A DNA stretch of 64,000 nucleotides from Heliomicrobium modesticaldum Ice1 (GCF_000019165.1 NC_010337.2:599501-663500); one strand, 5' to 3'. Numbered from the stretch's first letter, positions 44,631-53,188 are shown. Translations and numbers: made by a program. Notes: a model not told the origin generated them from the letters alone.

Positions 44631-46432
44631 ACCAAAAGATACTATTGATTGAACCAAATTACAAAAACAAATATCCGCCCATGGGCCTCATGAAGTTGGC
44701 TACCTATTACCGCAACCGAGGCGATGATGTCCGTTTTTTTAAAGGCGATCTCAAAGTGTTTGCAGCCAAGCTGTTGTGCGAAGAGTTTCTGGCGGAGGTG
44801 AAAGACCCTAAGCTGGGAAAGTACGTACCCAAGTTCATCGAGCATATTAAGACCGGCAAATTCGCTCCGCTCGACACGATTCCTAATTTCAGGAATAGTG
44901 AACAGGATGTGATCCTAAAGGAATACCGCCTTCGTTATAGAAACGGCATGTTCCCGCAGTTTGATGTTATCGGGATTACAACCCTGTTCACTTTTTACTG
45001 GCGGGAAACGATCGACACGATCAACTATGCTAAAAAGTTCTGCTCGGAAGATGGAAGGATCATCGTGGGGGGAATCGCCGCGAGCATTTTACATGATAAG
45101 ATCTTGCAAGAAACCGGGATTGACCCTTTATGTGGCCTCCTGAACAAACCAGGCATGCTGGATGCCGATAATGAATACATCATCGACGAACTGCCGTTGG
45201 ATTACTCTATCCTGGAGGAGATTGACTATCAGTATCCGGTTAATAACGCTTATCTAGCGTACATGACGCGAGGTTGCCATCGCAAGTGTGCTTTTTGTGC
45301 TGTCCCTAGCCTGGAGCCAGAGTACAAGGATTATATAGGGTTGAAGGAACAAATCAGGCTGGCCACTGAACGCTTTGGTCCACAAAAGAACCTACTGCTC
45401 ATGGACAACAACGTTTTTGCCTCGAAGCATTTTGAAAAAATCATCGATGAAATCAAAGAGTGTGGGTTCGAACGAGGTGCTACATACATCCCAGAGAGTG
45501 AATACGACATCGCCATGAAGAACATCCGCGAAGGATATAACGTGCGGGCCTATACTAGGAAGCTCATCAAGCTTTATGACCGTATTTCCGATAGACTTTC
45601 GGAGGCAGAGCAGGCAGATTTCTATCTGGAACGCGAAAAACGTAACCTACTCTATGCGGAAGTGGCAAGCCCGGATGCGATCATCGAGTTTGATGAAAAA
45701 GCGCGCCCACTCTATGAGAAATACTTTAAACCTATCAAGCGTATGCGTATTATCGACTTTAACCAAGGCGTAGACGCTCGTCTTGTAACCGAGAAGAAAA
45801 TGAAGAAACTAGCCGAGATCAACATCCGCCCGCTTCGGATCGCCTTCGACCACTACTCCATGAAAGACACTTATGAGGCAGCAATACGTACAGCAGTAAA
45901 GCACGGTATCACGGATCTGTCTAATTATCTGCTTTATAACTTTGAGGACCAACCTGACGATCTGTATTACCGCATGAAGATCAATATCGACTTGTGCGAT
46001 GAGCTCGGCGTGACAATTTACTCCTTTCCAATGAAGTTCCACCCCATTGACGATCCTAAGTACTTCCAAAACCGCGACTACATAGGCAAACATTGGAACC
46101 GTAAGTTCATTCGAGCGGTACAGGCTGTTCTCAATTCAACGAAGGGTAAGATAGGCCGCGGGAAGTCCTTCTTTGAGGAGGCCTTCGGAAAAGATATTGA
46201 CGAGTTCCATAAAATTCTATGGATGCCTGAAGCATTCATCATCCACCGCTTCAAGTACAAAGATAATCTAACTGCTGAGTGGTGGGAGAAATTCAATAGC
46301 CTTGATGAGATGCAGTTGAACAGACTCAAAGCAATCGTAGCAGCAAATGTGTTTGATGAAAATATAGCAACTGGTGATCCATCTGTAGACGAGGTGTTGA
46401 GGTACTATCAAGTAAGGCGTGACCCTAAATGA
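44627..46432 (+). CDS. Radical SAM protein with B12-binding-like N-terminus
   Basis: The 601-residue protein has the radical SAM cluster motif CHRKCAFC with Cys 217, 221 and 224. The N-terminal 190 residues read ILLIEPNYKNKYPPMGLMKL and VIGITTLFTFYWRETIDTIN, the fold seen in cobalamin-binding radical SAM enzymes, though the cobalamin His motif DxHxxG is not evident. After the core, residues 300-370 are a charged insertion. Such enzymes make methylated, thiolated or ring-modified products. The gene overlaps the GHKL gene (ATGA) and is the last large gene of the operon. Its substrate is unknown: DNA, RNA, a nucleotide or a partner protein are all possible. Confidence 0.8.
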   Translation: MNQKILLIEPNYKNKYPPMGLMKLATYYRNRGDDVRFFKGDLKVFAAKLLCEEFLAEVKDPKLGKYVPKFIEHIKTGKFAPLDTIPNFRNSEQDVILKEYRLRYRNGMFPQFDVIGITTLFTFYWRETIDTINYAKKFCSEDGRIIVGGIAASILHDKILQETGIDPLCGLLNKPGMLDADNEYIIDELPLDYSILEEIDYQYPVNNAYLAYMTRGCHRKCAFCAVPSLEPEYKDYIGLKEQIRLATERFGPQKNLLLMDNNVFASKHFEKIIDEIKECGFERGATYIPESEYDIAMKNIREGYNVRAYTRKLIKLYDRISDRLSEAEQADFYLEREKRNLLYAEVASPDAIIEFDEKARPLYEKYFKPIKRMRIIDFNQGVDARLVTEKKMKKLAEINIRPLRIAFDHYSMKDTYEAAIRTAVKHGITDLSNYLLYNFEDQPDDLYYRMKINIDLCDELGVTIYSFPMKFHPIDDPKYFQNRDYIGKHWNRKFIRAVQAVLNSTKGKIGRGKSFFEEAFGKDIDEFHKILWMPEAFIIHRFKYKDNLTAEWWEKFNSLDEMQLNRLKAIVAANVFDENIATGDPSVDEVLRYYQVRRDPK

Positions 46433-46433
46433 C

Positions 46434-46718
46434 ATGGATCTTACAGGCAGGGGGCTAAAGAGCATTGCTTTACATAAATTACTCCGCCTACAAAAAAATG
46501 GCTTATTGTCTGAGGATGAAACAACAACATTCCACAAGCATCGTTATAAGAATAGGTCCAACTTTTATCGAACGACTCATTTGGAACGTTTCCCCAATCT
46601 TTCAACGATTACCCGTTGGCGATGCACACCCCTGCTAACTTTCAACGATTACCCCATACCAATCCCACAGAAAAATACCAGGGAGTTTATTTCACTACGC
46701 CTTAATAACCTGCCATAG
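46434..46718 (+). CDS. Possible small protein after the radical SAM gene
   Basis: A 94-residue frame begins one base after the radical SAM stop (MDLTGRGLKSIALHKLLRLQ, then KNGLLSEDETTTFHKHRY). The first 45 residues look protein-like and charged. The second half, THLERFPNLSTITRWRCTPL, looks less so, and CTTTCAACGATTACCC occurs twice in its DNA with little change. There is no clear ribosome binding site. It may be the eroded 5' end of another operon gene. Confidence 0.3.
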   Translation: MDLTGRGLKSIALHKLLRLQKNGLLSEDETTTFHKHRYKNRSNFYRTTHLERFPNLSTITRWRCTPLLTFNDYPIPIPQKNTREFISLRLNNLP

Positions 46719-46724
46719 ACATTA

Positions 46725-46757
46725 AAAGCCGCTCCGCTAAAACGCAGGAGCGGCTTT
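46725..46757. terminator. Bidirectional terminator between the HerA operon and ssrA
   Basis: AAAGCCGCTCC and GGAGCGGCTTT form a perfect 11-base stem with an 11-base loop. It can stop the operon from the left and ssrA from the right. Confidence 0.8.
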
Positions 46758-46830
46758 AATACCGGCTTTTTAGACAATATAAAAACCACCCACCGATAAA
46801 ATTCTTTTTATCAATAGATGGTAGATAATC

Positions 46831-47183
46831 TGGTGGAGGCGGCGGGAGTCGAACCCAGCGTCCGAAGAAGAGCCAACAAAGGCATTTACGAGCGTATTCT
46901 GTCGTTTTAGATTTCGCCATCCTTCCGCACAACAGACAAAGCGTTGGTCAGGCTATCTCGATGAGTCTCGCCCGGACCTCCGAGAATTGGTCCGAGCCAG
47001 CTCCCTTAAATGACCCCTTACATCCTCACCGAGAGCACAGAGGAGAAGAGGTTAGACTGCAATTAAGCAGCTAAAGCGTAGTTTTCTTCGGCAATTAAAG
47101 CCTTCCGCCCTTTTTACGGTCCTGGCGGCAACCCGGCTCGCGTCCCAGGCCAACCCGTTCCCCGTCGAAACCATTACGCCCCC
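46831..47183 (-). ncRNA. ssrA: tmRNA
   Basis: On the minus strand the 5' end is GGGGGCGTAATGGTTTCGAC and the 3' end is GTTCGACTCCCGCCGCCTCC followed by ACCA. The ends pair as the tRNA-like acceptor (GGGGGCG with CGCCTCC), and the T loop GTTCGA is present. The tag codons read GCC GAA GAA AAC TAC GCT TTA GCT GCT TAA, giving AEENYALAA. tmRNA rescues stalled ribosomes together with SmpB, encoded 3.7 kb to the right. The accessory island lies directly beyond its 3' end. Confidence 0.97.
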
Positions 47184-47508
47184 CTATTCAATATCCACCC
47201 GGCAGGAACGCTGTGGCGCCCACCCGGGTTTGTCGGTCAAACAGCCCAGCTATCCGCAGGCTGCATGACTATAGTGTATTTTAACACAAGGAAAGACCAA
47301 AAGCAATGCCATCCATCATTTTATTGAATTGGAGCGATTTGCAATCAGGCAAGACACGTAAAGAAAGACAAGCTCACGGGCAGGCATGGACTGGATGATG
47401 ATGTATACAATATAATTCTAGCCAAATTGGGCGAAGGCTTTTTCATCGGGGGCCTTCATGCGTTACAATGGAGGATGTGATTTACTATCAGAGTTGGAGG
47501 GACCGTAA
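47184..47508. other. Divergent promoter region of ssrA and the aminotransferase gene
   Basis: No gene. It carries the probable ssrA promoter (47278-47306) and, towards the right, a TATAAT near 47411-47416 with TGGACT about 18 bases before it that may drive the aminotransferase gene. Confidence 0.4.
47278..47306 (-). promoter_or_regulatory. Probable ssrA promoter
   Basis: On the minus strand TTGCTT and TAAAAT are 17 bases apart, close to the vegetative consensus. They lie about 95 bases before the mature tmRNA 5' end, leaving a leader that processing would remove. Confidence 0.4.
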
Positions 47509-48702
47509 ATGAATTTGTCAAAAAAAGGATTATCGATTCATCCTTCACCCACTTTATCGATAGACGCAAAAGCAAAGAAGATGCGTTCTGAAGGCGTCGA
47601 TGTGATCGGCTTTGGTGCAGGCGAACCGGATTTCGATACACCTGATCATGTGAAACAGGCGGCCATCGCAGCGATTGAAGCGGGCTTTACCAAGTATACC
47701 CCGGCTTCGGGCACGTTGGAGTTAAAACAGGCCATCTGCGATAAACTGAAAGCAGAAAACGGTGTCGACTATGCGCCGGCGAACATCATCGTCAGCAACG
47801 GCGCCAAACACTCCTTGGTGAACGCCTTCGAGGCTATCTGCAACCCCGGCGATGAAGTCATCATCCCTGCGCCCTACTGGGTCAGCTATCCGGAGATGGT
47901 GAAACTGGTTGACGCCGTTCCCGTCTTCGTGTACACCACGGAAGAGAGCCGTTTCAAATTCACCGTCGAACAGATCAAGCAGGCTTTGACCTCGAAGACA
48001 AAAGCCCTCGTCCTGAACAGCCCGAGCAACCCCACCGGCATGGTCTATTCGAAAGAGGAACTGGCTGAGATCGCCGATCTGGCCGTCGAGTATGGCATTT
48101 TTGTCATTTCCGATGAAATCTATGAGAAGCTGATTTACGATGACTTTGAGCATGTGAGCATCGCTTCCATTAACGATAAGATCAAGGAACAGACGATCAT
48201 CGTCAACGGCGTATCCAAGGCTTATTCGATGACAGGCTGGCGGATCGGTTACACGGCGTCCAATGCTCCCATCGCCAAAATCATGGCCAACATCCAGAGC
48301 CATGCCACGTCAAACCCGAACTCGATCGCCCAAAAGGCCGCCCTTGCTGCGATCACCGGTCCCCAAGACATCGTCGGCACGATGGTCGGCGAATTTGTCC
48401 GCAGAAGAGACTATATGGTCGAGCGGATCAACGCCATCCCGGGATTGTCCTGTCTCAAACCCAATGGCGCCTTTTACGTGATGATGAACATATCGAAGAT
48501 CATCGGCAGTACCTTTGCAGGCAGGAGGATCAACGGTTCCGACGACTTCGCCGACCTGCTCCTGGAGCAGGCGCAGGTCGCTCTGGTTCCCGGATCGGGC
48601 TTCGGTATCGACACCCATGTCCGTCTGTCCTACGCCACCTCCATGGAGAACATCACGGAAGGTTTGAACCGAATCGAGAACTTTTTGCTCAGCCTCACCT
48701 AA
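47509..48702 (+). CDS. Pyridoxal-phosphate aminotransferase (aspartate aminotransferase type)
   Basis: The 397-residue enzyme is a fold-type I aminotransferase of the AspC/PatA kind. It transfers an amino group between an amino acid, probably aspartate, and 2-oxoglutarate. Seen here: GFGAGEPDFDTPDHV (about residue 34), SNGAKHSLVNAFEA, PAPYWVSYPEM, NSPSNPTGMVYS (about residue 168), SDEIYEKLIY, and the Schiff-base Lys in NGVSKAYSMTGWRIGY (about residue 237). GGAGGG precedes the ATG. It appears to be a single gene. Aromatic or methionine-related substrates remain possible. Confidence 0.9.
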   Translation: MNLSKKGLSIHPSPTLSIDAKAKKMRSEGVDVIGFGAGEPDFDTPDHVKQAAIAAIEAGFTKYTPASGTLELKQAICDKLKAENGVDYAPANIIVSNGAKHSLVNAFEAICNPGDEVIIPAPYWVSYPEMVKLVDAVPVFVYTTEESRFKFTVEQIKQALTSKTKALVLNSPSNPTGMVYSKEELAEIADLAVEYGIFVISDEIYEKLIYDDFEHVSIASINDKIKEQTIIVNGVSKAYSMTGWRIGYTASNAPIAKIMANIQSHATSNPNSIAQKAALAAITGPQDIVGTMVGEFVRRRDYMVERINAIPGLSCLKPNGAFYVMMNISKIIGSTFAGRRINGSDDFADLLLEQAQVALVPGSGFGIDTHVRLSYATSMENITEGLNRIENFLLSLT

Positions 48703-48987
48703 TCCTGCGCTCGAAAATGGCAGCCGGTGATTCAGCAGTCTACATCTTCCTTTTGCTGTCACCGCCTCACCTCATCTTATTCGCTCGATAACGGCGGCAA
48801 GGTCATTTTATGCCTGAGCATTTTTCCTTACAGCCTATCATGCCGCCCATTTCTGCAAACCATCTCTCCGCTTCAACGGATCCGCTGGAATTCATTCCAT
48901 AATCGCGTACAGGTCTCGCCTCCCGGCGGGACCTTTTTTACTGTATTGGCATATGATGGAGCGAACATGAGGAGGTGCTCAATCGTC

Positions 48988-49758
48988 ATGGATCGGAAAC
49001 CACCGACCGGCTATCCGAAAGTGCCCTACACGCCGATAGCACCCGAGCGGATTATACCACCGCCGCCGCCACCACCGCCGCCACCGCCGCCACCGCCACC
49101 GCCGCCACCGCCGCCACCACCGCCACCGCCACCGCCGCCACCACCGCCACCGCCGCCGCCGCCACCGCCACCGCCGCCACGCCCCTGTCCGCCGCCACCG
49201 CCGCCACCACCGCCACCGCCACCGCCGCCACCACCGCCACCGCCACCGCCGCCACCACCGCCACCGCCGCCGCCGCCACCGCCACCGCCGCCACGCCCCT
49301 GTCCGCCGCCACCGCCGGCAAGACCCTGTCCGCCGCCTTGTCCGCCGAAGCACGAATGTGGGCTTCCTGAGCCCTGCCCGCAGGTCGAGCCGATTGCAGG
49401 CGAACCGATGCCCATCCCCCCTTGCGCGCCCATGCCGATGCCCATGCCGATGGAACCGATAGGGCGCCAACCGCTGCCGATACCGATGCCCATGCCCCCC
49501 TGCGCACCCATGCCTGTCGAGCCCGTCGCTCGTGAACCTATGGAACACCGGCCGGCACCCTGTGACCCATGCGAGTCATACGACCCTGCCATCACGGTAC
49601 CGCCGGAGATGATGAAACCCGGTTGGAAACTGGCCCAGGCCTTTGTGCCTTACCAGCAGTATTGCCCGCCCTTCTACCCGCCTGCAGAAGCGCTCTGCAA
49701 GGGAACGATTTTCCCCGGTCTCTACCGCCCCTACTGCCACGACCGGCACCGTCGATGA
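48988..49758 (+). CDS. cotJA: CotJA-like spore coat protein with long polyproline runs
   Basis: The C-terminal 50 residues match CotJA (MKPGWKLAQAFVPYQQYCPP, EALCKGTIFPGLYRPY). In front lies a very unusual region: runs of about 41 and 35 consecutive prolines (49057-49179 and 49189-49293), separated and followed by RPCPPP-type units, then Met/Pro repeats (MPMPMPMEP). Normal CotJA has about 80 residues; this has 256. The start is ATG 48988, ten bases after AGGAGGTG. CotJA, B and C are made together in the mother cell and go into the spore coat. The three genes here are tightly spaced. Confidence 0.85.
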   Translation: MDRKPPTGYPKVPYTPIAPERIIPPPPPPPPPPPPPPPPPPPPPPPPPPPPPPPPPPPPPPPPPRPCPPPPPPPPPPPPPPPPPPPPPPPPPPPPPPPPPPPRPCPPPPPARPCPPPCPPKHECGLPEPCPQVEPIAGEPMPIPPCAPMPMPMPMEPIGRQPLPIPMPMPPCAPMPVEPVAREPMEHRPAPCDPCESYDPAITVPPEMMKPGWKLAQAFVPYQQYCPPFYPPAEALCKGTIFPGLYRPYCHDRHRR

Positions 49759-49778
49759 GAGGGGAGGGAGGCTGACAT

Positions 49779-50039
49779 ATGGACCGGCACCAGTTAGAAC
49801 TGCTCCGGCGCATCCAGGAATTGGAGTTTGTCGCCGTTGACTTGAACCTTTTTTTGGACACCCACCCGAACGACAAAGCCGCCCTGCGGGACTTTACCCG
49901 CGTCACCGATGAACTAAAAAAGCTGAAACACGCCTATGAACAACGGTACGCCCTATTGACAGTAGAAGGGTACTGCCCCGGACGGTACCCCTGGAACTGG
50001 ATCGAGACGCCTTGGCCTTGGGAAATCGATTACTGCTGA
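49779..50039 (+). CDS. cotJB: Spore coat protein CotJB
   Basis: The 86-residue protein matches CotJB: LLRRIQELEFVAVDLNLFLD, the Asp/Lys-rich middle, and a C-terminus ending WPWEIDYC. It starts 20 bases after cotJA with GAGGGAGG before the ATG. It belongs to the cotJABC operon and is probably needed for the stability or assembly of CotJC in the coat. Confidence 0.93.
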   Translation: MDRHQLELLRRIQELEFVAVDLNLFLDTHPNDKAALRDFTRVTDELKKLKHAYEQRYALLTVEGYCPGRYPWNWIETPWPWEIDYC

Positions 50040-50066
50040 CGCGGTCGGGAGGGTAGATAACAAGCA

Positions 50067-50639
50067 ATGTGGATTTATGAGAAAAAGCTCCAGTACCCCG
50101 TCCGAGTGGAGAAGTGCGACATCGGCATGGCGAAGTTCCTTTTCGCCCAGTACGGCGGACCTGATTCAGAGCTGGCCGCCGCGTTGCGGTACCTGACGCA
50201 GCGGTATACGATGCCTACGAAGAAGGCTAAGGGGCTGCTCACCGATATCGGCACAGAAGAACTGGCCCACCTGGAAGTGATCGCCACCCTCATCTACAAA
50301 CTGATCGATGGTGTTCCGGCAGAAAAGCTGCGTGAAACCGGATTAGGCGGTTTTTATGCCCAGCACGACAATGCCCTCTACTATGCCGACGCCAATGGCG
50401 TTCCCTGGACAGCCGCCTATATTCAGGCAACCGGCGATCCTATCACAGATCTCCATGAAAACCTGGCAGCAGAACAGAAGGCCCGCGTCACCTATGAGCA
50501 CCTCATCAACCTGACAGACGATCCCGGTGTCAAAGACGTCCTCCGCTTCCTCCGAGAGCGGGAAGTGGTCCACTTCCAGCGCTTTGGCGAGGCCCTGGAC
50601 GATGTGCAGTTTTTTATGGATCGGAAGAGCTGTTACTGA
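50067..50639 (+). CDS. cotJC: Spore coat protein CotJC (manganese-catalase-like)
   Basis: The 190-residue protein has the ferritin-like four-helix fold of manganese catalases. The metal-ligand positions are visible: Glu in GPDSELAAALRYLTQRY, the Glu and His in DIGTEELAHLEVIATLIY, and EREVVHFQRFGEAL near the end. In the spore coat it may protect against peroxide. It is the last gene of cotJABC, 27 bases after cotJB. The next hairpin at 50813-50846 could end this operon as well as smpB. Confidence 0.95.
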   Translation: MWIYEKKLQYPVRVEKCDIGMAKFLFAQYGGPDSELAAALRYLTQRYTMPTKKAKGLLTDIGTEELAHLEVIATLIYKLIDGVPAEKLRETGLGGFYAQHDNALYYADANGVPWTAAYIQATGDPITDLHENLAAEQKARVTYEHLINLTDDPGVKDVLRFLREREVVHFQRFGEALDDVQFFMDRKSCY

Positions 50640-50812
50640 TGGTCTTCATTGCGTCATAGACATCGACGATACTCAAGATGAGCGCTTCGATAGGGATGAC
50701 CTCTCCAGATAACCGCTAGGGATGGCTTTCACTATCCAGATGCTCATACCGCCTAACAAGGTACGCTGGCCCATCTTCGGCGTACGATCTCCGGTGTGGG
50801 GCTGTCACGATT

Positions 50813-50846
50813 AAAAAAGTGCGACCTGATGAAGGCCGCACTTTTT
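50813..50846. terminator. Bidirectional terminator between cotJC and smpB
   Basis: AAAAAGTGCGACC and GGCCGCACTTTTT pair around a seven-base loop with runs of A and T on both sides, so it works in both directions. It is 17 bases after the smpB stop. Confidence 0.85.
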
Positions 50847-50862
50847 CCACTTTCTCTGTTGG

Positions 50863-51330
50863 TTACTCTCCCTTTTCCCGCTGCCGCATGGCTCGAGCCA
50901 TCTCCCGTTCAGCATCGCGACGAGCGATGGCGTCACGCTTGTCGTAGAGCTTTTTCCCGCGAGCGATGGCCAGTTCCAGCTTGGCATAGCCCCGCTTTAA
51001 GTAGACGCGCAAGGGCACGAGGGTCAGTCCTTTTTGGTAGGTGGCAGCACTCAGCTTGCGGATCTCGTTCCGATGCAAGAGCAGCTTGCGGGTGCGCGTC
51101 GGCTCGTGGTTGAAGCTGTGGCCCTGTTCGAAGGGGCTGATGTGCATGTTGTAGAGCAGGACTTCCCCGTTTTCGACGCGGGCGAAGGCGTCTTTCAGAT
51201 TGCCCTTGCCTTGACGGAGCGACTTGATCTCTGTCCCCTTCAGCGCCATGCCGGCCTCGTAGGTCTCATCGATATGGTAATCGTGGCGGGCGCGCCGGTT
51301 CTCGCAGAGGACTTTATGGCCGTCACCCAT
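50863..51330 (-). CDS. smpB: SsrA-binding protein SmpB
   Basis: SmpB brings tmRNA to stalled ribosomes. The 155 residues match the family: [60 protein letters not shown], the C-terminal [21 protein letters not shown], and a basic tail that enters the decoding centre. It lies close to ssrA, a common arrangement. The gene appears to be independent, with its own terminator. Confidence 0.97.
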   Translation of the reverse strand: MGDGHKVLCENRRARHDYHIDETYEAGMALKGTEIKSLRQGKGNLKDAFARVENGEVLLYNMHISPFEQGHSFNHEPTRTRKLLLHRNEIRKLSAATYQKGLTLVPLRVYLKRGYAKLELAIARGKKLYDKRDAIARRDAEREMARAMRQREKGE

Positions 51331-51433
51331 CCGGGCCCCTCCTTCCGTATTGTACCGTCATCACCGTTAGCCTCAGCATTCTTTTTATCTGATGGTTATG
51401 GAGCAACGAATCGCGGCGGTCAGCGGTTGCCTG

Positions 51434-52021
51434 TTATTTGCCTGCGATCCCGAGTTCTGGAGCAATCGCTTGCATGGCCTCGAGGCCGATGCTGATAAAT
51501 ACTTCGAGGCTCAGGTCGATCTCGCTGCAAGCCTCGATCTGATCGCGTCGGGCACCCCGGGCGAAGCTCTTTTCTTTGAACCGTTTCAGCAAAAAGTCGG
51601 TGTCTATGAGGCGCACGTCTTTTTCTTTTTTAATCAACGCACCGGCGACGATCAGGCCGGTCAAGGGATCGACGGCGTACAGGGCTTTGTCCATCCGGCT
51701 CAGGCGGGGCAGGCCGTGGACGTCGTTGTGGACGCGGACGGCGTAGACAACATCGTCCGGGTATCCCGCTTCAGCCAGGATGTCTGCGCCCACCTGGCTG
51801 TGCCGCAGGGGATCATCTTTTGTCTGGTCATAATCGATGTCATGCAGCAAGCCGGCCAGGCGCCACTTGGCCTCATCGGCACCAAACCGTTGGGCGAGGG
51901 CGCCCATGACAGCTTCACAAGCGAGCATGTGGTTAAAGAGGTTGCGGTTGCTGTTGTACCGGGCTAGGAGTTTCAATGCCGCTTCCCGCGACGGCAGATT
52001 AGATGGGGAGTCCATGGACAC
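51434..52021 (-). CDS. HD-domain protein
   Basis: The 195-residue protein carries an HD phosphohydrolase domain: NHMLACEAVMGALAQRFGAD, then the metal pair in GLLHDIDYDQTKDDPLRHSQ, and a later GALIKKEKDVRLIDTDFLLKRF. Metal-dependent phosphohydrolases of this type act on nucleotides or similar small molecules; the substrate is unknown. Either GTG 52021 or ATG 52015 could be the start, as AAAGGAA precedes both. It stands between a thioesterase gene and smpB on the same strand. Confidence 0.75.
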   Translation of the reverse strand: MSMDSPSNLPSREAALKLLARYNSNRNLFNHMLACEAVMGALAQRFGADEAKWRLAGLLHDIDYDQTKDDPLRHSQVGADILAEAGYPDDVVYAVRVHNDVHGLPRLSRMDKALYAVDPLTGLIVAGALIKKEKDVRLIDTDFLLKRFKEKSFARGARRDQIEACSEIDLSLEVFISIGLEAMQAIAPELGIAGK

Positions 52022-52086
52022 ATCGGTTCCTTTCTCATCATCTTGTCAGGTATAATGCCTGGTCCAAAAGAGGCAAAGGCGCTGAT

Positions 52087-52515
52087 CTACATTGCCGTCT
52101 CTTCAGAAGAGGCTGGTGCTGCGTGCACCAAAAAGCGCCCTGTCGCCTCCGCAGCGATGCGGCCGTCAGCGAGGACAGCCGTCGCTGACGCGTCGATCAC
52201 CTTTCCTCGTTCCCGGACGATGCGAGCAGCAAAGCGAACCCGTTCGCCCGTCGGAACAGCATGGCGAAAACGAACCTCCATGCGGGCGGTGACGGCAGGG
52301 ATGCCTCTCGACGACATGATCCGCCCCATCACCTCGTCGAGCACCGTTGAGACGATGCCGCCATGGGTGATGCCGGCGTAGCTCTGGTGCACCGCCCCGG
52401 GGGTGAAGTAGGTTACATAGTCGTCTCCTTCCCAGGCGAAGGCGAGCTTCAAGCCGATGGGGTTGTTTTGGCCGCAACAAAAACACATGCCGTCATCGGT
52501 CAGGCTGATCGTCAT
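52087..52515 (-). CDS. PaaI-type hotdog thioesterase
   Basis: The 142-residue protein is a hotdog-fold acyl-CoA thioesterase. The long helix motif is AGITHGGIVSTVLDEVMGRI, followed by the MEVRFRHAVPTGERV strand. The N-terminal CFCCGQNNPIGLKL motif is typical of one PaaI subgroup. The substrate is probably an aromatic or medium acyl-CoA. The start overlaps the end of the tatA gene by four bases (ATGA), so both are translated together, although their jobs seem unrelated. Confidence 0.85.
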   Translation of the reverse strand: MTISLTDDGMCFCCGQNNPIGLKLAFAWEGDDYVTYFTPGAVHQSYAGITHGGIVSTVLDEVMGRIMSSRGIPAVTARMEVRFRHAVPTGERVRFAARIVRERGKVIDASATAVLADGRIAAEATGRFLVHAAPASSEETAM

Positions 52516-53129
52516 CGACGCTCACCATCCTTTTGTTCAATCTTCGCCGCCGGTTGCGCCGGTTTGTCTGTCTCTATGGACTTTTCTGCAGTCTTCCCAG
52601 CAGGGTCAAAGGTTGGCGAAATCGATTGGTCTTTCGATCGATCTTTCGATTGTTCTTTCGATTGTTCTTTCGGTTGGTCTGTCGGTTGGCCTGTCGATTG
52701 GTCTGTCGCTCGGTCTGTCGATTGGTCTGTCGATTGGTCTGTCGATTGGTCTGTCGATTGGTCTGTCGGTTGGTCTGTCGGTTGGTCTGTCGCTCGGTCT
52801 GTCGATTGGACGGCTGTTTGTTCGGTCCTTATTTCGGTCGCCCTTCCCAGCAGCCTTTCTTTTGCCTTATCTGCCACGTACCCTTTCGGGTCGGTCACTG
52901 CGGAACGGACTTCCCGGACAGGCGCGGCCACATCATCAACGGCAGACTTTATCTCTTTGACGGGAGCCATCGCTTCTTTCAATTGCGATGTAAGACCGTC
53001 GGCGGCTCGCCGGAATTCGCCGAGGGCCTTGCCGACGCTCCGTCCCACTTCCGGCAGTTTGCCGGGACCGAGGACGATGAGGGCAACGATGAAGATCAAC
53101 AGGAGTTCGGGAAAGCCGATGTTGAACAC
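52512..53129 (-). CDS. tatA: TatA/TatB-type translocase protein with tetrapeptide-repeat tail
   Basis: TatA/TatB proteins form the twin-arginine export pore. The N-terminus from GTG 53129 reads VFNIGFPELLLIFIVALIVL then GPGKLPEVGRSVGKALGEF, which is the single membrane helix, the hinge and the amphipathic helix. AAGGAG lies before this GTG. The rest is unusual: about 13 tandem tetrapeptides of the form S/P-T-D-Q (52660-52812) and then K-E/D-Q-S repeats, a hydrophilic, probably unfolded tail. At 205 residues it is much longer than TatA (60-90) and more like TatB. No tatC is in the window. Confidence 0.85.
   Translation of the reverse strand: MFNIGFPELLLIFIVALIVLGPGKLPEVGRSVGKALGEFRRAADGLTSQLKEAMAPVKEIKSAVDDVAAPVREVRSAVTDPKGYVADKAKERLLGRATEIRTEQTAVQSTDRATDQPTDQPTDQSTDQSTDQSTDQSTDRATDQSTGQPTDQPKEQSKEQSKDRSKDQSISPTFDPAGKTAEKSIETDKPAQPAAKIEQKDGERR
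52632..52812. repeat. 12-bp tandem repeats in the tatA tail
   Basis: A 12-base unit (GATTGGTCTGTC and close variants) is repeated about 13 to 15 times in the tatA gene on the plus strand reading. Each unit codes for one tetrapeptide. Confidence 0.85.
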
Positions 53130-53188
53130 GGCAAGGGCTCCTTTCCAGGGTAGGATAGACCTATTATAGCACATTTTGCCCGGTCCAT

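Noticed and set aside
46831-47183. A tRNA gene, suggested by the CCA end and T loop
   Set aside because: Only the acceptor and T arm are tRNA-like. The tag reading frame and the distant 5' half show that it is tmRNA.
49026-49595. Glycine-rich minus-strand frame opposite cotJA
   Set aside because: It is the complement of the polyproline codons. The plus-strand frame has the ribosome binding site, the CotJA domain and the operon context.
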